Assembly (NCBI RefSeq): GCF_025766255.1
Contig: NW_026516734.1
Coordinates: 178,327-242,326 of the forward strand
Length of the DNA: 64,000 bases
DNA from: Zychaea mexicana
Taxonomy: Eukaryota > Mucoromycota > Mucoromycetes > Mucorales > Lichtheimiaceae
Reading direction: 5' to 3'
Shown here: positions 1 through 15,183 of the stretch, piece after piece
Numbering within the stretch: position 1 is the stretch's first letter
How the letters are laid out: the number at the start of each line of letters is the position of its first letter
Notes under the pieces: generated by a model
Told to the model about the DNA's origin: nothing
Seen by the model: only the letters and a program-made list of their open reading frames with translations
The model's database searches: none
Position numbers and translations under genes: made by a program

Positions 1-1320
1 ACGCATCATTTGTAGAACTTGTTGGAGTGTTTCCATGCAAAAATGAGGAGCGTGCAGATATTGATTGAGGCGGCGCAAATTGAATACTAGTCGATGACCG
101 CCTTGTTTTTTGTCGATAACGAACATCGTGCTCATAAAACCAGGGGAGGAATCTGCTGGTTCGATGGCGCGCTTGAGAAGCAGGTCGGCCACTTCTTGTC
201 GAAGCAGCTGACGTTGAGATTGGTTGTGGGGTGTGGTGGCGAATATTTTGGTGGTGAGAGGTGGATTCGAGCGAAAATGCAGGCGAAGACCGTCCTTGAT
301 GACCGAGTGAATCCATGAACTGTCGGTCAGGCGTACCTAAGCCTGATGAAATCTTGAAAGGTGACCTCCTACTGAGGTGCGTTCCCCGTTGGTTGTTGAA
401 ACGGGTTGTTGGATCGACCGTTGCCGTTGTTGTTTCGGTTGTGGTTGTTGTAGGATTGGCGATTGCGGTGAGTGTTGTTGCTGTTGTTGGAGCTGCGTTG
501 GTTGCTGAAGGGGTAATTGTATGCTGGCTGCCCGCCACCTCCCAGTAGCGGGACACCTCGAAAAAACCAACTATTATTATTTTGATGACGAAGAGGTCGG
601 GCGTCTCTGAGTGTTTTCTGGAGAGTCATGTTGTTGGACACTGCTTCTTTTAAATTGATCTATACCTATGGTATAGTCGCGTTTCCCACACAAGGGCAAA
701 GAGGTAAAAGAGTGGTTCACCTCCCTCAGGGCCAAATTATTATGTGCTTCGTTGGCAACACCACCAACATGTAAAACTAAGGTACGAACATCATTGACGA
801 TGGCAAAAATACACTCCACTCAGTCAGGAGGAAGAACTGGTAACAACGAGTGCGCCAACACATCTAAAGGGCGTAAAATGGCAGACAAAGCATACTGGAG
901 TTGTCTTAAGGATTGGTCCTCATGACAGTGACTGGCCGAGAAGTGTTTAGCCGCCTGAGGCAAAGTAGCTGGGGGTGCATACTTGACACCTACCAAAGGT
1001 GGATACCGTTCAATCAAAGCCTTGCGCTCCTCCTCGAAAGGGTCTGGGCAAATACACCTCGTTCCAGTGTAGGCAGAAGTTCCCGAAGCGCAGCCGAAGG
1101 TTGCCACTCAATAGCTTGTCGGGTAGGCAGATCATGGAGGCTAGGGATGGGACTTGATCAGTTTGGCAGGGTGCTTGCAGCAATTGTTGCAGTAAATCTT
1201 GTTGTTGTGCCACCTGTTGCACAAGCTGTTGCAGTTGACTACTCTGTGACTCAGAAGAATCGTCTATTGGGAAAGATCAAAGAAAAGCTGCAGATATTGC
1301 CCGGTGAGCGAAAGAGATGA
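1..1320 (-). mobile_element. Decayed DIRS-like retrotransposon, gag-like and reverse transcriptase parts
   Basis: On the minus strand the first ~340 bases read as the start of a reverse transcriptase of the DIRS (tyrosine-recombinase retroelement) type. A stretch with WIHSVIKDGLRLHF is followed by a GFMSTMFVIDKKQGGHRLVFN block and an LRRLNQYLHAPHFCME block, as in DIRS RTs. Upstream on the same strand (about 370-1220) lie a glutamine/asparagine-rich linker and a gag-like region containing LQYALSAILRPLDVLAHSLL and LALREVN. The element is dead: a TAG at 337-339 replaces an expected Trp, a TGA at 820-822 splits the gag-like frame, and the frame shifts near 577-640. The rest of the element runs off the left edge, so recombinase and terminal repeats are not visible. 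The DIRS assignment rests on remembered motif layout, not on an alignment. Confidence 0.72.
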
Positions 1321-2040
1321 TCGAGTTAGTTCACTTGGAGATTTACACATTTCTAAAAGTTTTAGAGAAAAAATTTTTTATTGGTTTTGTTTCGCTGCAA
1401 TAAATCACTGAGAGATGATCACAGCACTCTATGGGTTCAGGTTCGGTTAGTTTCTACGGACTAACCTCACAATTATTTGCTTTTTCTTTTTTGGAATTAT
1501 TTAATATTTTAATTATAAGGATTTTTTAATAAATTTTTATATTAATAATATTAGATCGTATCTTATTGTATAAATACATAATTTATTATATATTTAGAAT
1601 TCAATTTTAACTTATTTTATATATTTTAAAGATCTGTGAGTTATTCTGGGATACCTCTGCAATATTGTCAATACTGGCAGTAAGATGATCGTATACAGCA
1701 TATGCATAAACAAAGGATAATCTAATCATAAAATAAAAAATCTTAAAAATAAGATAGAATTCTATAATAAAAGATCCAAAAGAACCATTAAAATCAATAG
1801 TGATACTGTAGAAAAAATATATTTTATAAATAACAATAATATGAGAAAAATGATTAAAACATTTGTATTTTATATCTGTGAATTATCTTCTGAACCAACC
1901 TCTTATTGCTGCCCACTTTGAAACACACTTGCTAATAGAAAGTACAAAACGAGCTGCTGTGGACAACAATCAATATGTATGAATTCCTACCAGGACCTAG
2001 TAAAAGATAACCAGTGTTGCTAACTTGGCTTTTTTCCTTT
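1321..2040. other. AT-rich stretch without recognisable gene
   Basis: Strongly AT-rich sequence between the DIRS-like relic and the next coding relic. I see no open frame with protein-like composition, no RNA gene and no clear repeat boundary. It may be decayed element DNA. Confidence 0.5.
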
Positions 2041-2493
2041 ATAGATAAAGATATCGATCCAGCATTGGCACTAAGAATCAATCTATGAAACACACCAAAA
2101 ATCACTAAATCACATATGGAAGAGTTATCTAACATGTACATATTATAGCTACAAAGTGCACAGGACAACGTAGACCCCGAAAGCATCAAGAGACTGGACC
2201 TTTATTGTGAAGAGCAATGCAAACTAGCATCACTCCATAAATACACTGAATGTTTGAAAGTGCTTCAATCAGCATTATCGTATCGCGATCTAAACTCAAA
2301 CACCAGCATCAAAGAGCTCAACTTCTATCATTTTGTCAAACACACTCTGTATGATTATGCTTCCAAATGCTTCAGGAGTACCTCTACCCTCACCAACCAT
2401 GAGCAAACATTTTTCTCGACATATGTAGTCCCAATCTTTTGCCATTTCGAGAATCAACAAGCCAATGTTCATTTCAAGTGGTACGTTTTGTGA
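2041..2493 (+). pseudogene. Broken coding relic, family unassigned
   Basis: A plus-strand frame reads through 2046-2493 with protein-like composition but is interrupted by in-frame TGA (about 2086) and TAG (2146-2148). The longest clean part (2149-2493) encodes about 114 residues rich in Tyr, Phe, His and Lys, including SIKELNFYHFVKHTLYDYASK and TYVVPIFCHFENQ. A pyrimidine-rich acceptor (tttcctttatag) just precedes the frame, so this may be an internal or last exon. I think I have seen this style of sequence in repeated Mucoromycota proteins but cannot name the family. It lies among transposon relics, which suggests an element-encoded protein. Confidence 0.4.
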
Positions 2494-3390
2494 ATCACAT
2501 ACTGAGAATCATTTCTTCTTCTAACTATTATTAAGAGTATTACTTCATAACAATTAACTTAGTGATGAACTACTAATAAATTGTGTTAAACATTAAGAAG
2601 AGTAATTAATATTTAACAATTGTTATATTAAATGTGATTCAATAAAGATAATGATATATAGAAAATAAAGTGGAACTTTTATTTTTATATTCCTAGAAGT
2701 TAAAAATATAATGAAAATCAATAAAATCAATGAAGTTAGATTTTTATATTTTCTAAAAGTGATAAATTTAATCAGATAATAAAAATGATTTTGTAGATTG
2801 AAAATCTACTACCAGATATATAATTACTTTTTGAACTAAAACTAGTAGAAAAAAATTAAAAAAATTATTTTCATATTAAATAAAATGCATAAGTTGTTTA
2901 CAACTTATACATGTGCTTTTTGATATCACTTTAAAGAAAAAGTGACTAGTTAGAAATCCCCATAAAAAAATCTTGACTTTTTGTCTTGGCAGATTTATAA
3001 CAGGATGATAGTTTATCTATCATCTACTATTTAGAAGATTAAATGGTTAATAAAAATTGATCTTTTAGTACTGTCTAGCTAAAAAAACAAGTTTCTGTGG
3101 GACTTTATCAATCCCTCCTCATATAATTAAAAAGTTAATTTCATTAACAATTCTAATTTCAAGAATTAAATATATTTATAATAATTAAAAAAATCTAAAA
3201 ATTAAAATTCTTGATTTTTATAAATTATTTATCTTTTTTATAAATTCTTCACTACTACCAGAGCTATTAGTAAACATAATATAAGGATAATCAAAGATTA
3301 TCTCTTATATTTCATTGTCATTAATTAACTCCCTATAATTAGGTACAAACTTTCAGTGAAAAGTCGTCAAGTGTCATCCTTTTCTATATC
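2494..3390. other. AT-rich stretch without recognisable gene
   Basis: Very AT-rich, with many stops in all frames. Nothing gene-like is seen on either strand. Confidence 0.5.
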
Positions 3391-3396
3391 TCTGAC

Positions 3397-3587
3397 TTGA
3401 AGAACAAGAGACTGTGGATAATGATTTGCATACAGAACACTCGAACCCTATGATTGAAGAAGATGAAACCATCAAGTATGTCTTTGAAACACAACAAGTA
3501 TCAATCGGCATCTACATTATTAATGGCCCCTTGGATAACGATGACGCTCTAGAAGAACCCGACAGTATCACCTCAAACTCCTTCTGA
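3397..3587 (+). pseudogene. Acidic C-terminal coding relic
   Basis: One plus-strand frame stays open for about 62 codons and ends at a TGA near 3585. It encodes a strongly acidic tail with EEDETIKYVFETQQ and GPLDNDDALEEPDS. Composition is clearly protein-like against the AT-rich background, but there is no start codon or recognisable domain. It may be the C-terminal remnant of the same element-encoded protein as the relic at 2041-2493. That link is inference from proximity only. Confidence 0.3.
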
Positions 3588-3754
3588 TTTCCACACTTTT
3601 TGTATATATATTTTTTAACTTATGATAGCTACATTAATTGAAGATTTATTATCGGAAGTCGGAACTAAGCAATATAAGATGATGATAATTGGTAGGAAGG
3701 AAAATGATTCAGTGACAGTTATCCAAAAAAAGATAGAGAGAGATAAAAAGGGCG

Positions 3755-4399
3755 GTGGAGAAGCTTCGTAATAAGGCCAAAGTGATTGTTTTGATGCGTT
3801 CAATACAATCATGCAAAGGGATCATCATTGGCACGGGAGCTATTATGGGTGTTATTTTGCTCTTGATACGAGCTTCACCACAAACATCCACTTTCTCGCT
3901 CAATGCTAATCCTCAATTTACCTCTTGTGGTAAAAGTAACCCTGCCAACAAAACACTTAAATAAAAAAACTGCTAGTGTATGCTTACTGTGTAAAGACTT
4001 GTCTGCTAATTATGGCGTGGTTCTGTGGCAGAAATGGCAACGACTCAAATCAGCGCGATGGAGCAGGTTGCATGTTGTCGACAAACATGGATTACATAAC
4101 ATTTATATTATGATGTATAATGAATCAATTCACATGACTAAGAAGGTAACTGATGCTAATAAAAATATAACCATGTACCTTTGTTTTTGCCATCTTATTC
4201 GCCTGCCTTGAAGCCCATTGAAGAATGCTGCTGGGTGAAAGTAAAGAATCATGTTCGTAAAACGCCCTTAACGCCTAAGGAAAACCTTGCCACTAAAATA
4301 CAAAAAACCACAAAGATTGTCCCTGCAAAAGACTGCCGTGGTTGGATCCGTCACTCTCAGAAGCATTTTGGTAGATGTCTAGACATGCAACATATATAG
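3755..4399 (+). pseudogene. Broken Tc1/mariner-like (IS630 superfamily) transposase
   Basis: The plus strand carries the C-terminal half of a DDE transposase in pieces. A strand with IIIGTGAIMGVILLLIRASPQ resembles the GAIS..GVI region, then MMYNESIH stands where MDNAxxH is expected. After a frame change near 4175-4185 the frame reads FLPSYSPALKPIEECCW, the classic YLPPYSPxLNPIExxW block, and ends with GWIRHSQKHFGRCL. Key catalytic Asp of the MDN motif is replaced (MYN), and at least one stop (3962-3964) and one frameshift break the reading. No terminal inverted repeats were recognised. This is an old inactive copy. Confidence 0.7.
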
Positions 4400-5013
4400 A
4401 TGCATTCCACTATTAGGATAATTTTGTATTACAGATGAAGATTCAGTGTTTCCAGCAATTAATGTCGCTAGCCCCAGACATGTCGTCTGTTTACGAATCA
4501 TGGCGCTTGCTTAGAAATCAAATGTTGCTAGCTGGGCAAAAATCTCACATAACACTTCTTTGGTTGCTGGATTGCTCCGCTGCTCTTTTGTTCATGAGCT
4601 ATGATAGTAAACCTGTGGTGCGCACCGTGACATAGGCAGCTAATGTCATATATCGATGCACGTTTAAGCAATACTGCTCTTCGTTGCGTATCGGAATCAA
4701 CGACAATGGACTCCACGTAAGTCCACAGTGTCAGAGAGCGCATCTTTCATGCCCTATAATTGTCAAGTGGGCATCCATTGCAAATGCTCCAAGTGCAGGC
4801 AGCAATTATGTTTACAATTGGGGAATCATCCATCCTCAGCAGACAGTCCAACAATGGCACGCATATCGTGGCGTCTGCAGTTGCATCTACCTTGTCTTTT
4901 TCTCTATATTGCCTCGACAAACCATAGATGTTAAGCTGATGTATGTATCACGCTAACGTTAAAGTCGTCAAAGCGATATCCAGCTCACGCCAAAGTGAAC
5001 GTGATGGGGCGCC
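4400..5013. other. Degenerate region with a cysteine cluster
   Basis: No intact gene. One plus-strand frame (4728-4934) holds a cysteine cluster reading CKCSKCRQQLC. Such clusters occur at the ends of some transposases, but nothing else in the frame supports a family call. Confidence 0.25.
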
Positions 5014-5390
5014 ATGCATAAAATGCGGCAGCGGCGAGATGAAAAGAACAAGACGCCGTGTGCTAAACACCCTTTCAACGCCAAATTGAAACTCGTATCA
5101 CGCCAAGATGGAAAAAGACCAAACCAAGTGCTCTTTTTTCTAAAGAGTGATGGGGTTGGGCGCGTTCCTGTCCTCCGGAGAGCTCGATTAAATATAGAAT
5201 ATCGGTATTTACATGCTACGTATGAGAAGAAAGCAACCCTTGCAGCACAAGAAATGCGGAGTCAGATAATGCATCGTTGTCGTCGTTGTAATAAGTACAT
5301 GCGTCTCTCCTGGTTGTCGGTGCTACAAGCATGAAAACTTCTTTTTCGCAAAATGATAGGTGCTTTGGGATGGTTACGCGATTACGTATG
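5014..5390 (+). pseudogene. Possible transposase C-terminal zinc-cluster relic
   Basis: A basic frame (5014-5334) contains AAQEMRSQIMHRCRRCNKYM. Shifting frame after that point gives VSPGCRCYKHENF followed by a stop, which would complete a CxxC...C-x-C-x(2)-H pattern like the C-terminal zinc ribbon of piggyBac-type transposases. Reading the pattern requires one frameshift, so this is a relic at best. The assignment is tentative and based only on cysteine spacing and the neighbourhood of other elements. Confidence 0.28.
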
Positions 5391-5399
5391 CAACTCATA

Positions 5400-7350
5400 A
5401 TTTATTCCGGCGGTTCAAAATAATGCATACAGATACATGCCAGCAACGTGTATCGTTTCGTACGAACCAAGCGACAGAGTCGCATATGGAGTGTTTAGTA
5501 CCTATGCATGTAAGTACGGTAATATGATATACTAGAGCTCGCGTTTAAATCATATAAAGTTTCATGACTCTTTTTTATGCAAGTTCCTACTTTCAACTGA
5601 AGGAAATACACACTTTAACTTTAGAAGCACAAAAACTATGCTATGTACATATAGAGAAAGTAATACTACTTGCACGTATGTAGACACTAGTATAGTGGCG
5701 AATGTTCTTTAATAAAACTTTGTTGTCTAGACTTTATATTTCATTGCAGCAATGTTTTCATTCTTAAGCATCGAGCACCATGTTGTACGCGTACACTGCT
5801 CACCTTTACCCGGGATGGCAGCCGCGCTCACATACGAGAACAAACTTATTAGGATATATGTTCTCCGCTTCCTGCTATTCAGTTATTCTTGGAAAAAATG
5901 AAGGGCGAAAAGACTCATGTGGTATGCGTTCATTTGAATTTAGTATGTAGCTGTGTGTGCTTTTCATATTAGCAGCGATGACAGCATACGAGGAGCACCA
6001 TTAGGAACATGCATTTCGATGGTTCCTCCGCATCTTCTCGGGGTAGTACAGGAACTTTGTTCTTTTTTAAAAATAAAAAGCAGTAACGTTGGGGGTCATT
6101 GATGTTATGTTTTCGGTATAGTGTGTTCTTTCTTAATATATGAGAGAATGGTATACTACGTCACATATATAATAAAAGTAGTGTCTGGGTTACTTGTTTG
6201 GCAGTGTAGCGCTGATCAGCTGATGAAATGCTTTTTAGGTGCGGTTCCAGTTCTGCGGTGTTCATTGGGGTACGCCTCTTGCTTCAGCCACACACATAGC
6301 ACGAGATTGTTCTGGTTCGTCGTTTTGCCCGCTGCTGTTGTTACCGTCGCTGCTTAGACACCTTAGAACCCATAAATTCTAATTGCTACTACTGTAAAGT
6401 ATACTAATGACGGGGAACATATAAGAAAACGCGCTTAGATACTTGTGCCATGTAATAATAGTGAGGAACGAAAAAAGATCAGCGTAAGCGCGCTTGTCTC
6501 TTCTAGGTATTAATGAAGTGCCCTTGGTCGGGATTATATCTGATTTAGAGAGTGTGTGTTACCATCCATGCAACAGTCCAAGCCGCTAAACTCGTCTTGG
6601 CGTTAAGGCTGGTGAGAAAATAGAGTTTTGGGTTATTTGACACTTGTCCAAATGTGCTCGGTAAATCGGGAGCAGCATTCAATCAAGGGCAAGGAGACGC
6701 ATTCTTTTTACTAGCACGACACTAAAAAGCATCTTCACAAGGCAGTAAAGCAGTAAGACGCACACTTGTAGACTATATGCAACTATCGCTGGGGCTTTTT
6801 CAAAAGCGGAATGCACGTGTGACATAAAGCGGCCAGACCATCGACATGTGCTACGTTAACCAATTTTACGTTATTAGCATATAAGTGAAAAAGATAAAGT
6901 GCGCACACACGTCCTTTTCTGAGCCTAGGGCAGAGGACAGTGTTCATTTCTCTTTGCCTGTCAAACTAGCACATGGCTTGCAAGGCGACTTCAACAGAGG
7001 GGAGGGGATCATACGCGCGTATGAACAAGAGGTTACGATAGTAGTAAATATTGTTTCGACAGCCGATCGTCGGTCAAGCCGGGGGTTGATCATTCCTGCA
7101 TGGAAAATAAAAAGAAAAGCGGGCCTCATCCCGAAGCATCTGCTCTTGCCCTAATCCGTCCGCTCCGCCGAATTGTTGACTTGTTTGAGGTCCCGAATGC
7201 GTCCTACGAGAGTTTCCTGCTGGAGAGAGCGACACTCACGCACAGTTGGAGGGAGATTCAGATGGGGGGAGAGACAGACAGGTTTTCTCATCAAGCCAAC
7301 TCATGGAACGGATCGGGTATCCCAAGAAAGAGGACTGTCGATTTCGTCGC
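5400..7350. other. Intergenic region, no gene seen
   Basis: About 2 kb without a supported gene. Short open frames on both strands lack protein-like composition or splice context. The last few hundred bases are GC-richer and probably form the upstream region of the C2-domain gene. Confidence 0.5.
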
Positions 7351-7352
7351 GT

Positions 7353-7363
7353 CTATATAAATA
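7353..7363 (+). promoter_or_regulatory. TATA box of the C2-domain gene
   Basis: The sequence tatataaataag lies about 75 bp before the ATG at 7432, with a C/T-rich leader between them. Position and sequence fit a strong TATA-driven promoter. Confidence 0.65.
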
Positions 7364-7431
7364 AGGCTCGGGTTCGCGTTTGAAAGAACCACCATCTCTT
7401 TTTACTCTTCTATCCATTTTACATATCCAAC

Positions 7432-8001
7432 ATGCTCGGCGAAGGTGTCCTCCCTGTTACTATTGTCTCTGCCAACAACTTGCTCGATGTCGAGAACATG
7501 GGCAAGAACGATCCCTATGTCCGCATCACCACTGATATCAACAACGATGACTCGTGGCAAGTAACCGAGGTCCAAGAAGATGCCGGTGAGAACGCCAGCT
7601 GGGGCCAGACCTTCGAGATCGCTCTTGGCGGTGAGTCTACCGATCTTTTCGTCGAAGTCATGGACAAGGAAAAGGGCGTCGATACCATCATTGGTTTCTG
7701 CACTATCCCTCTCGCCACTGTCGTTGGTGGCGCTGACGGCCTCTACGAGATCTACACCATCAAGGGTGAGCCTGCTGGTGTCATCCACCTCGTCTTCAAC
7801 AACGCTGAAGGTGAAGCCACTCCCGGTCGTTCCTACATCAACGATGAACACTTGGAGCGCTGCAAGAGTCTCCACCACAAGGCCCTCGCTGGTGACATTG
7901 GTACCGCTGCTGTTGGCGCTGGCCTCGCAATTGGAGCCGGCCTCATAGGCAAGAAGCTCTTCGAGGAGTATAAGGCAAAGATGGCGGCTGAAGAAGCCTA
8001 A
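7432..8001 (+). CDS. Small C2-domain protein
   Basis: Single-exon gene of 189 residues. Residues ~5-125 form a C2 domain: LPVTIVSANNLLDVENMGKN followed by DPYVRI, a WGQTFEI strand, LFVEVMDKEKG and an IGFCTIPL strand. Aspartates in the DPY and MDKEKG loops fit Ca2+-dependent lipid binding. The C-terminal part (~145-189) is Gly/Ala-rich and hydrophobic (AVGAGLAIGAGLIGKKLF), then charged, and could contact a membrane or pack as a helix. There is no signal peptide. The ATG is the first after a TATA box and pyrimidine-rich leader, and an AATAAA signal follows at about 8067. Codon use is C-ending and biased, unlike the surrounding DNA, suggesting high expression. The role is probably membrane or stress related, as for other short fungal C2 proteins; the exact function is unknown. 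Confidence 0.9.
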   Translation: MLGEGVLPVTIVSANNLLDVENMGKNDPYVRITTDINNDDSWQVTEVQEDAGENASWGQTFEIALGGESTDLFVEVMDKEKGVDTIIGFCTIPLATVVGGADGLYEIYTIKGEPAGVIHLVFNNAEGEATPGRSYINDEHLERCKSLHHKALAGDIGTAAVGAGLAIGAGLIGKKLFEEYKAKMAAEEA

Positions 8002-8066
8002 ACATTGTATTATTCATTCTGTTTATCTTTATCTTTCTTTTTTAACTATTTGTACATAGTTGTTTT

Positions 8067-8073
8067 AATAAAG
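8067..8073 (+). terminator. Polyadenylation signal of the C2-domain gene
   Basis: An aataaa motif about 65 bp after the stop codon at 8001, in T-rich sequence. Confidence 0.5.
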
Positions 8074-8074
8074 T

Positions 8075-10548
8075 GACAAAAAGCGTCCTTTAACTGTAAC
8101 GTTTCTCTTGGCTTTCTTTTAAATAGGGTGGTAGTGGTGGTGTTGGTTTTTCTTGTATATTGTTTCTCTACTATACCGGCTTCTATGTGTGCTACTATCT
8201 CTGCCCTTCTGTTTACATACGTGTGAATGTGGGAGCATTTAACGGTCTATGTAATGATGGAGATAAGTAGCAAGAAACGCGTCTTTTTCCTCTGCTTACG
8301 TGTGTACAGGAAGTTCAAGGGTGAGCGATTTGAAGACCGTTTTCACACGAGGGCGCGACGAAGTTCAATAAGAGCTAGCGAATTCCATAGGCTAGTCTGC
8401 CTTATGTTGTGGGACCATGTAGTCAAGGTAAATCACATATTGTTTCAAGTTTGATGGGAGCAAGAGAATGCCTGGGCAGTTTCTATATTAAGACCAATGT
8501 TTGTATTTGTGCATGGGACTTAATTTTCACTCCTTTATCAGTCGCTGTAGACATACTTGTGAAGCATCGCAGTATACCAAGCCTAATATCAAAAGGAAGA
8601 TGGAATACGGGCAAGGAACAGAAGAGGATTTCGGGTTGGACGCGCGTTTATATCGGAGGGAGACACGTAATGCAAGGCTGCTGAGCTGGTTCTGACGCTG
8701 GCGTTGACGACGGTAGTACAAAGGCTTGATGTTATAGAAAAAACCAAAATACATTGACGAATCAGGGATTCCCATGTGTTATTAACTGCTGATCCTTAAC
8801 TGCGAAAAAGAAACACATGATGAATAACAGTATGGGAGGAGTTGTTGGATTCGTGAATGAAGGACTACAGAAACGAAGGAGGAAGTTTATTGCTGTTATA
8901 ATCAACGATGGGTGTACATGCATAGACTCAATGCGAAGAAAAGGTGTATATCAAGCACACAAAACTGTGTGTTGTCTTTTTCTTTTAAGACTGCTTCGGT
9001 CTACACATTTTATTTTCCCCAGGTGTGAAGGTGGCAGTAAGGATGACGTTTTCAAAGAAATAGCGCGTTTCTGTCACCAAAAAAAAGAAGCATTCGGAAG
9101 TGGCACTCACCATTACACAGCTTCACTTTCATAAAACTAGATCTCTTTGCCATGGGCTGTTGAATACCTTTCGTTATTCAAGAGGGTTAGATACATATAT
9201 AATGCTAAACAGCACCACCTTCAATCTGCGTCTGTATCAAGATATATTTTCAGCAGAGATGCAATGCATGTTGTCCATAGTTATTTCTTATCGACCTGTC
9301 GTCGCAGTAATGTTTATTTAGATGTGTAGCAAAGCATTTATACATAAACAGTTACCGGACAAAAGGTTTCAGACTTACTCTTACTCTGTGCGTGGCAAAC
9401 GCATTGTGCACATACACCCTGCAATACATACACGCATGTAGCTGCAAGAAAGAAGTATTTTATGAAATGCCGGCTTTGATTTCCCCCACTACTGCAGGTC
9501 TTTCTGATTGTACTTCTATTTATTGATGGTACGATGAGAGTGATGCTTATTTTGCTGCTGGGTACAAAGCATCATAGATGATGATGACAAATGGATGTGA
9601 AACACTTCAGCTTGCCTTTTTATTTGTATACTGTAAGAGGAGCGAACAGTCTGCAAAACTCCCAATCCAAAAAAATGAGAGGTATTTAGTAGTCCATTAG
9701 GCTTTTCTGAAAAGATTACAGCATGGTGACGCCGTTTATGTTGGATATGTACTGTATTATAGCAGCTGAAGAACTTGGTCTTGAAGCTTACACATTTCTT
9801 GATGGCTATATGTTCCTTCGTCTAAATTCTCACGACGGGCCCTCCAGAGTTTGTGAACGTTTTACTATAAAGCTATAGTGAATATCGATAACGTAATAAA
9901 TAAAAGGGAGACTCTACAGTTTTTTTTATAACAAGGCATACCTAATTATCATACCATATTTGACGATAGGTGGTGATGATGTACGAGATTAATATACGAT
10001 CGCACCCATATTTTAAACGTTTGTAAAATACGATTGAGAGATAACTTCTCGAGAAGTTTATAGAAAATGCGTCTCTTAAATATCTAAGTATGATACATTA
10101 TTTCTATGATCTACGAGTATGTATAATCGAGAGTAGCCATAAGCGACAAGCATCCTTTTTTGGCTTCTTCGATGCATAGTGCGGCAAGTAACTGAGAAGA
10201 AAGAAAGTTGTGAGAAACATACATAGATCGATCTGAGGGCTTGCAATATTTAGCAGCTTCAAAGAAAGTAATAACTACGGACGGACAAAGCTATCACATA
10301 CTCTAATAAAGCTTTAGCATATTATGGGCTGCTCGAAACACAAAACGGCTCAGGTAAAAGCTTGTATATTGAGGTCACACAGCGTTGGTGCTTGCGCGCT
10401 TACATGCAGACCACTATCGCCGCCGCACGTTTCCCTTTTCTGGCTTTTGTTAGTTTTTACAGCCAAATTTAATTTCGTCGTTTGATCGCGTTCCTACTTT
10501 TCTTTTCACAAATTACCGTTTCAAGCACGCCTCGTCATCATAACGAAA
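8075..10548. other. Intergenic region, no gene seen
   Basis: About 2.5 kb. Short frames at 8227-8695 and 8817-9330 have no recognisable domain and poor composition. The last ~100 bases (T/C-rich) are the probable promoter and leader of the Polo-like kinase gene. Confidence 0.5.
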
Positions 10549-13738
<3,190 letters not shown>

Positions 13739-15183
13739 GGTTGATTGTTGTATATAAAAACACATATTATATTCAAATATGTACAGTATCTTTTTACAAA
13801 TTGTACATTGATTTAGAGGTTGGGTTGGCTGGGTGAGTGAGATACGGTGAGAGTAAATATAGATGTGCTTTTCCAATTCAACAACGGTAACGATATCCAA
13901 AAAGTTACTGCCATCCATTTTCCATTGCTGTTTAAGTGGATCCACTAGTCTTCGCCTGCTGAACCCCTTCTTCTTAATATGGTGGGTCCGTCCGCTTAAA
14001 CCGTCACTCGAATATATCCCTTATAACGTCCCCAACAAGCAATAACATATACACTCAAACGTGCTCCAGAACACCTTTCTTGATCCGTTTGCTTTCGTTG
14101 TCGAGCAATAAAAAAATACTGTGTGATGGTGCATAACTGTGGAAAGCAAAGATTATCTCGTCTCTGATGGTGATTTTATCACTCCAGCATACGCCTTAAC
14201 GCGTAAGACATGAACGTCCTTGAACTCAGCGAAATATCATAAAATTCATACGATGCTATAAACAGCACACAGGGCCTTGCAGTCCTGTTCTTTTGGTATG
14301 CATGTAAGGTGCGGACAGGAACATGTCAATGACAGAAAGACCGGACAAAAATGTGCTAGGTACTTTCAGCAAGAACAGGACAAGGCAGGGGTGGAAACCG
14401 AAAGGCATGATAGGAGACCGAATAATAAAAGGAAAGGGACAAGATACAGTAACTGAATGATGTTTTATTATAATATGATATTTAAGGACTATGTACGGCA
14501 TAAATATATATCTTTATCTTATTATTGAATTTAATAATGTAACTGATTGGAAAGAATTGCATTAACAACATAAATGTCGGACGTTGATTCTTTATGATGG
14601 TGTTGGAGATTTTAAGGTATGATCAGTAAAGGTTGTGGAAATGACCATAGCAGTCGAGGTATGTTCATGACACTGACATGAATATGTTGAATAAAAGATA
14701 CGGAGTCCTTACAGAATACATGCAACCTCATTTGAATTTACCCATAAGTAAAGCGAATTATTCACAGCAAGTGGCATTTTAAATAATCTTAGAATGCAAA
14801 CACACGTAACGCACTTGAAGAAACCGCTGGGACATTTCGACTACAAAGCACGGGCACCACGAGCCTGGCTGACAAGGCGCCCACCACCCAACCAATCTTT
14901 ACTTCGTTACCTCTCCTCATTAAACATCTTTATCCGGCTTGACTGTTTCCCTCTCTTTTTCAGTTAAAGCACCACCTTCTACTATGTATTTTCTCTTCTC
15001 AATCAACGCACTGCAAGTAAGTGACAAGAACATTATCGACTGTCATTGAATCTACATCTAATGTATCTTTGAGATTGAATATTGAATTGATAATCAAAAA
15101 AGATGCAGCGATCTTATCATAAGATGCGCAGTAACAAAGGGAGATCACGTTTAATATGTGGATGTATGGACCTCTATCTGTGT
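13739..15183. other. Intergenic region, no firm gene
   Basis: About 1.4 kb between the Polo kinase and the 3' end of the MFS gene. At about 14990 a pyrimidine tract and AG are followed by a short frame MYFLFSINALQ and a GTAAGT donor, which resembles a small exon, but no partner exon is visible. Otherwise nothing is supported. Confidence 0.45.

Noticed and set aside
7402..7878. 158-codon minus-strand frame over the C2-domain gene
   Set aside because: Shadow of a strongly codon-biased plus-strand gene; the plus strand has a recognisable C2 domain, TATA box and poly-A signal.
14985..15020. Short exon-like MYFLFSINALQ with GTAAGT donor
   Set aside because: No downstream exon could be found on the plus strand, which overlaps the 3' end of the MFS gene on the other strand.
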